From NCBI RefSeq assembly GCF_026153515.1, contig NZ_CP110644.1, positions 1,269,501 through 1,333,500 of the forward strand: DNA of 64,000 bases, given 5' to 3'. Position numbers and translations under genes: made by a program. This DNA comes from Pseudomonas sp. KU26590. Lineage in GTDB: Bacteria; Pseudomonadota; Gammaproteobacteria; Pseudomonadales; Pseudomonadaceae. Below are positions 61,345 through 64,000 of the stretch, piece by piece; the stretch's first letter is position 1; every line of letters begins with the position of its first letter. Below the pieces are notes generated by a model. The model saw only the letters and a program-made list of their open reading frames with translations. It had not been told where the DNA came from and searched no databases.

Positions 61345-61580
61345 AGTTCTTCCCTTACTTTGGCTTGCTCGGGAGAGTCTGGACGAGGTGTTTTTCGTCT
61401 GCCCTCATTCACAGTGTTGGCGCCGATCCACGAACAATTCAACCCCTTGGAACCGAGAATATATTTCGCGAATGCGGGAACTCGACCGGCAAGTCCATTT
61501 TTGCTGGGCCGCGCCTTTTCAGGGTCAGCGCTCAGGCGCAACAGATTTGTTGCGAGATTCGTCGGACATCTTTTGCGCAT

Positions 61581-61599
61581 GAGAATATTTATCATTAAT
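61581..61599 (+). promoter_or_regulatory. Probable Fur box before fecI-like gene
   Basis: GAGAATATTTATCATTAAT matches the 19-base Fur consensus at 13 positions, with the right half ATCATTA intact. It lies 40 bases before the sigma-factor ATG and fits iron control of the FecI/FecR/receptor set. Confidence 0.65.
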
Positions 61600-61638
61600 A
61601 TCGCGCCTCGCATCCTCTCCCTACCTCGTGCCTGAATC

Positions 61639-62241
61639 ATGATCGATCCGCCTCCGTCCTCGAACTCAACGTGTCAGGACCTCGACCACGAGGCCCCGAA
61701 GGCTGCACGCGCGCGGTTTCTGGAGGTGTTTCTTTCCCAGCGCCCGCAAATGGAGGCGCTGGTCAGCCGAAGAGTGGGCTGCCGGGCGACGGCGGCGGAC
61801 CTGGTGCAGGACCTGTTTCTCAGGTTCTGGCGGCGTCCGCTGGTGCAGGTCGAGGAGCTCAACACGTACCTGCTGCGCTGCGCCGGCAATATCGCCATTG
61901 ACCATCTGCGCAATGAAAGCACTCGCGCCCGGCTCAGTGACGAGCTGCTGCCAGATGCCCATCGGCCCGAGACTGACGAACCCCAGGCGGCGCTGGAGGC
62001 GAGCAACGATCTGCGCCACATCGAAACGGCGCTGCGCGGATTGCCGGAGAAAACCCGGCAGATCTTCCTGCTCAACCGTATCCACGGGCGCAAGTACGCC
62101 GAAATCGCCAAGGCCATGGGCCTTTCGCAGAGTGCCGTGGAGAAACACATGATGCGCGCCCTGCAGGCCTGCAAGGCGAGCGTCAATCAGGATGTCGCTC
62201 GGGTGCCGCTGGTTGGCAAATCCGGAGGCGCACGTCGATGA
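61639..62241 (+). CDS. FecI-type ECF sigma factor
   Basis: A 200-residue ECF sigma factor. Region 2 includes ATAADLVQDLFLRFWRR; region 4 has LPEKTRQIFLLNRIHGRKYA, AEIAKAMGLSQSAVEKHMMR. It should direct RNA polymerase to the receptor gene when its FecR partner signals. Overlaps the fecR-like gene by four bases (ATGA), so the two are coupled. A Fur box precedes it. Start at 61639. Confidence 0.92.
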   Translation: MIDPPPSSNSTCQDLDHEAPKAARARFLEVFLSQRPQMEALVSRRVGCRATAADLVQDLFLRFWRRPLVQVEELNTYLLRCAGNIAIDHLRNESTRARLSDELLPDAHRPETDEPQAALEASNDLRHIETALRGLPEKTRQIFLLNRIHGRKYAEIAKAMGLSQSAVEKHMMRALQACKASVNQDVARVPLVGKSGGARR

Positions 62242-63221
62242 ACGCCTTTCCTCATCCGAATGACGATCCTCACACCACGGCCCTGAGCTGGCTCAGTGTG
62301 TTGCACAACCAACCGACGGTCGCCGATCAGGCGCGTTTCAGCCGCTGGCTGCACGCCAGTCCGGACCATGCCGAGGCCTACGCCCAGGCTCAGGTGCTGT
62401 GGGAACTCAGCGAAGAGCCTGCCGCCACACTGGCCGGCGAAGACGCCATCGCGCTCGATGCCTTGCTGCGAAAAATAGACGCGCCCACGCCGCGAAGGCT
62501 GCCGCGCTGGTCAGCAGCGCTTGCGATGGCGGCGTGTCTGGTGCTGATGGTGAGCGTCGGGCTGGGCTGGAATCCGCAGCGCTGGGCAGATGATCTGGGC
62601 GCCGATTATGTGTCGGCACCGGGGCAGGTCCGGAGCGTGACGCTGGCCGACGGGTCGCAGGTCACGATGGACGCCGACAGCGCGATCGCCGTGCATTTCG
62701 ACGCGGGCGAGCGGCACGTCGAGTTGCGCCGTGGCGCCGCATTCTTCCAAGTCACCCACACCGGCAAGCCTTTCGTGGTCGAGGGCGGAAGCGGGGAAAC
62801 CCGGGTGCTGGGCACGCAGTTCGAGGTGCGCCTGCAGCCTGCCGGTGCGCAAGTCACCGTACTTTCCGGGCGCGTTGGGGTGAAGGCGGCCGCCGATGCG
62901 CCGCAGCAGGTCCTGACGGCCGGTCAGCGCGTGAGTTATGACCGCGAGCGCACAGGTGATACGCAGCCTGTCGACAGCGAAAGCCAGCTGGCCTGGCGTC
63001 AGGGCTGGCTCAACTACGCCCGCACACCGCTGGCTGATGTCATCAGCGACCTGAACCGGTATTACCCGGGGCGAATCATTTTGCTCAACGATCAACTGGC
63101 TGCGAAGACCGTCAGCGGCAGCTTCTCCAGTCGCGATCCGCAGGCCGTGCTGGCGGCGTTGAAATCCGTCGTTGGTTTTGAGCAGTACGAAGCGCTCGGG
63201 CGGGTCATTGTGATTCGTTGA
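62238..63221 (+). CDS. FecR-type anti-sigma/sigma regulator
   Basis: A 327-residue inner-membrane protein with an N-terminal cytoplasmic part (ALSWLSVLHNQPTVADQARF, the FecR DUF4880 domain), one membrane helix near residues 92-112 (AALAMAACLVLMVSVGLGW) and a periplasmic FecR domain (VRSVTLADGSQVTMDADSAI, TRVLGTQFEVRLQPAGAQVT). It relays the signal from the TonB receptor's N-domain to the sigma factor. Starts inside the last codons of the sigma gene. Confidence 0.93.
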   Translation: MNAFPHPNDDPHTTALSWLSVLHNQPTVADQARFSRWLHASPDHAEAYAQAQVLWELSEEPAATLAGEDAIALDALLRKIDAPTPRRLPRWSAALAMAACLVLMVSVGLGWNPQRWADDLGADYVSAPGQVRSVTLADGSQVTMDADSAIAVHFDAGERHVELRRGAAFFQVTHTGKPFVVEGGSGETRVLGTQFEVRLQPAGAQVTVLSGRVGVKAAADAPQQVLTAGQRVSYDRERTGDTQPVDSESQLAWRQGWLNYARTPLADVISDLNRYYPGRIILLNDQLAAKTVSGSFSSRDPQAVLAALKSVVGFEQYEALGRVIVIR

Positions 63222-63240
63222 TCGCAAGCGAGTTGTTGAG

Positions 63241-64000
63241 GTGTATCGCATTCAAACGGGGTTGATCGATGTGACAAGGTGGTGTGGCGTTTCGGTGGTG
63301 GCGGTCTGGAGCGCGTGCGTCCAGGCAGCCATGCCGGCCTATGACTTTTCGATCCCAGCCAAACCGCTGCCCCAGGCGCTCAGGGATTTCAGTCGGGTAA
63401 CAGGGCAGGGCGTGATTTACACCCAAGATGCGCCCTACACAATAGATGCCCCGGCGTTGATGGGCTCGTTCAGTGCGGAACAGGCATTAGGCGTGCTGTT
63501 GAGCACGTCCGGCCTCACGTTCCGCCGTGCCACCGACGACACCTTTACCCTGCAATCCCGGCCCGCTGAAGGTGCGATTACCCTCGGCGCGACGCAGGTC
63601 GATTCCACTCGCAGTGCCGTTTACCGCTATCAGCCGCCTGCTGTGACATCAGTGATGCGCAGCGCAACCCCGCCGCTGGAAAACCCGCAGGCGGTCAGCG
63701 TTGTGCCGGCGCAGGTGCTGAGCGATCAGGCGCCGCGCAACCTCGACGATGCGCTGGCCAACGTGAGTGGCGTGACCCAGGGCAACACCCTCGGCAGCAC
63801 CCAGGACACGCTGATGAAGCGCGGTTTTGGTGACAATCGCGACGGTTCGATCATGCGCGACGGCATGCCGGTGGTGCAGGGCCGCAACCTGAATGCCACC
63901 GCCGAACGCGTCGAAGTCCTCAAGGGGCCGGCGTCGCTGTTGTATGGCATTCAGGACCCTGGCGGGGTGATCAATGTGGTCAGCAAGCGTCCGCAGTTGC
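63241..64000 (+). CDS. TonB-dependent siderophore receptor with signalling domain, cut by right edge
   Basis: About 253 N-terminal residues are in the window. A signal peptide (ending ACVQA) precedes a secretin/TonB N-terminal signalling domain (YDFSIPAKPLPQALRDFSRV ... LLSTSGLTFRRATDD), then the plug domain (VVPAQVLSDQAPRNLDDALA, VLKGPASLLYGIQDPGGVIN). So it both imports a ferric siderophore and signals to the FecR-like protein. Start is uncertain: GTG at 63241, or GTG at 63271, which would give a better signal peptide. The siderophore cannot be told. Confidence 0.9.
   Translation, partial: MYRIQTGLIDVTRWCGVSVVAVWSACVQAAMPAYDFSIPAKPLPQALRDFSRVTGQGVIYTQDAPYTIDAPALMGSFSAEQALGVLLSTSGLTFRRATDDTFTLQSRPAEGAITLGATQVDSTRSAVYRYQPPAVTSVMRSATPPLENPQAVSVVPAQVLSDQAPRNLDDALANVSGVTQGNTLGSTQDTLMKRGFGDNRDGSIMRDGMPVVQGRNLNATAERVEVLKGPASLLYGIQDPGGVINVVSKRPQL

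Overview
The window is a chromosomal segment of a Pseudomonas (fluorescens/syringae side of the genus). I infer this from three things: gene order that I recall matching P. aeruginosa blocks (upp-hpt-PA4642-mqo; rsmC-hprA; OmpA lipoprotein-acyltransferase-pta-slyD-gpx-OYE-glycosyltransferase-cysZ-trxB; folM-folE-folX; sirB1-ldh-yebG), Pseudomonas-type REP doublets, and genus-restricted small families (DUF3509, DUF3565, DUF6543 toxins). The species cannot be named from sequence alone.

Layout. 1-7.2 kb: nucleobase salvage (upp, cut by the left edge, and hpt), small exported or unknown proteins, malate:quinone oxidoreductase and a YajG lipoprotein. 7.2-17.7 kb: a phosphatase-autotransporter fusion, an acyltransferase, a zinc-ribbon/DUF2007 pair, a divergent SRAP protein, an M48 lipoprotein protease, a Gdt1-type manganese exporter behind a yybP-ykoY riboswitch, rsmC, hprA and a LysE exporter. 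17.8-20.1 kb: an accessory islet with a polymorphic toxin, its putative immunity gene and a convergent, overlapping RNA 2'-phosphotransferase (kptA). 20.4-29 kb: an acyl-CoA ligase, DUF1302 and DUF1329 envelope proteins and a MalT-like LuxR regulator. 29-30.7 kb: a reverse-order hipA-hipB toxin-antitoxin pair with three phased operator-like boxes.

30.7-40 kb: an HD-GYP phosphodiesterase, OmpA lipoprotein, PlsC-type acyltransferase, pta (with no ackA beside it), DUF3565 protein, slyD, glutathione peroxidase, old yellow enzyme and a glycosyltransferase. 40-42 kb: an AT-richer orphan patch (9-bp tandem repeat, FlhE-like protein, unknown protein, DUF4234-like membrane protein). 42-50.4 kb: cysZ, trxB, HopJ/DUF1244 pair, the tetrahydromonapterin operon folM-folE-folX behind an operator of the LitR/PplR (light-response) type, an ABM-domain membrane protein, a PilZ-like protein, a flavodoxin and an SDR. 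50.5-55.6 kb: orphan genes and a 1146-residue dermonecrotic-type (DUF6543) toxin. 55.6-64 kb: SirB1 protein, leucine dehydrogenase lacking its catalytic lysine, SOS-controlled yebG, psiE, small genes, an HPF/RaiA relative, and a Fur-box-linked FecI sigma / FecR / TonB receptor set that runs off the right edge.

Most of the window is ordinary core genome. The parts most worth following up are the TGTACA-N12-TGTACA operator before the fol genes, the 41-bp phased boxes before hipA, the toxin/immunity/kptA islet, and catalytic-residue losses in two otherwise well-conserved enzymes.
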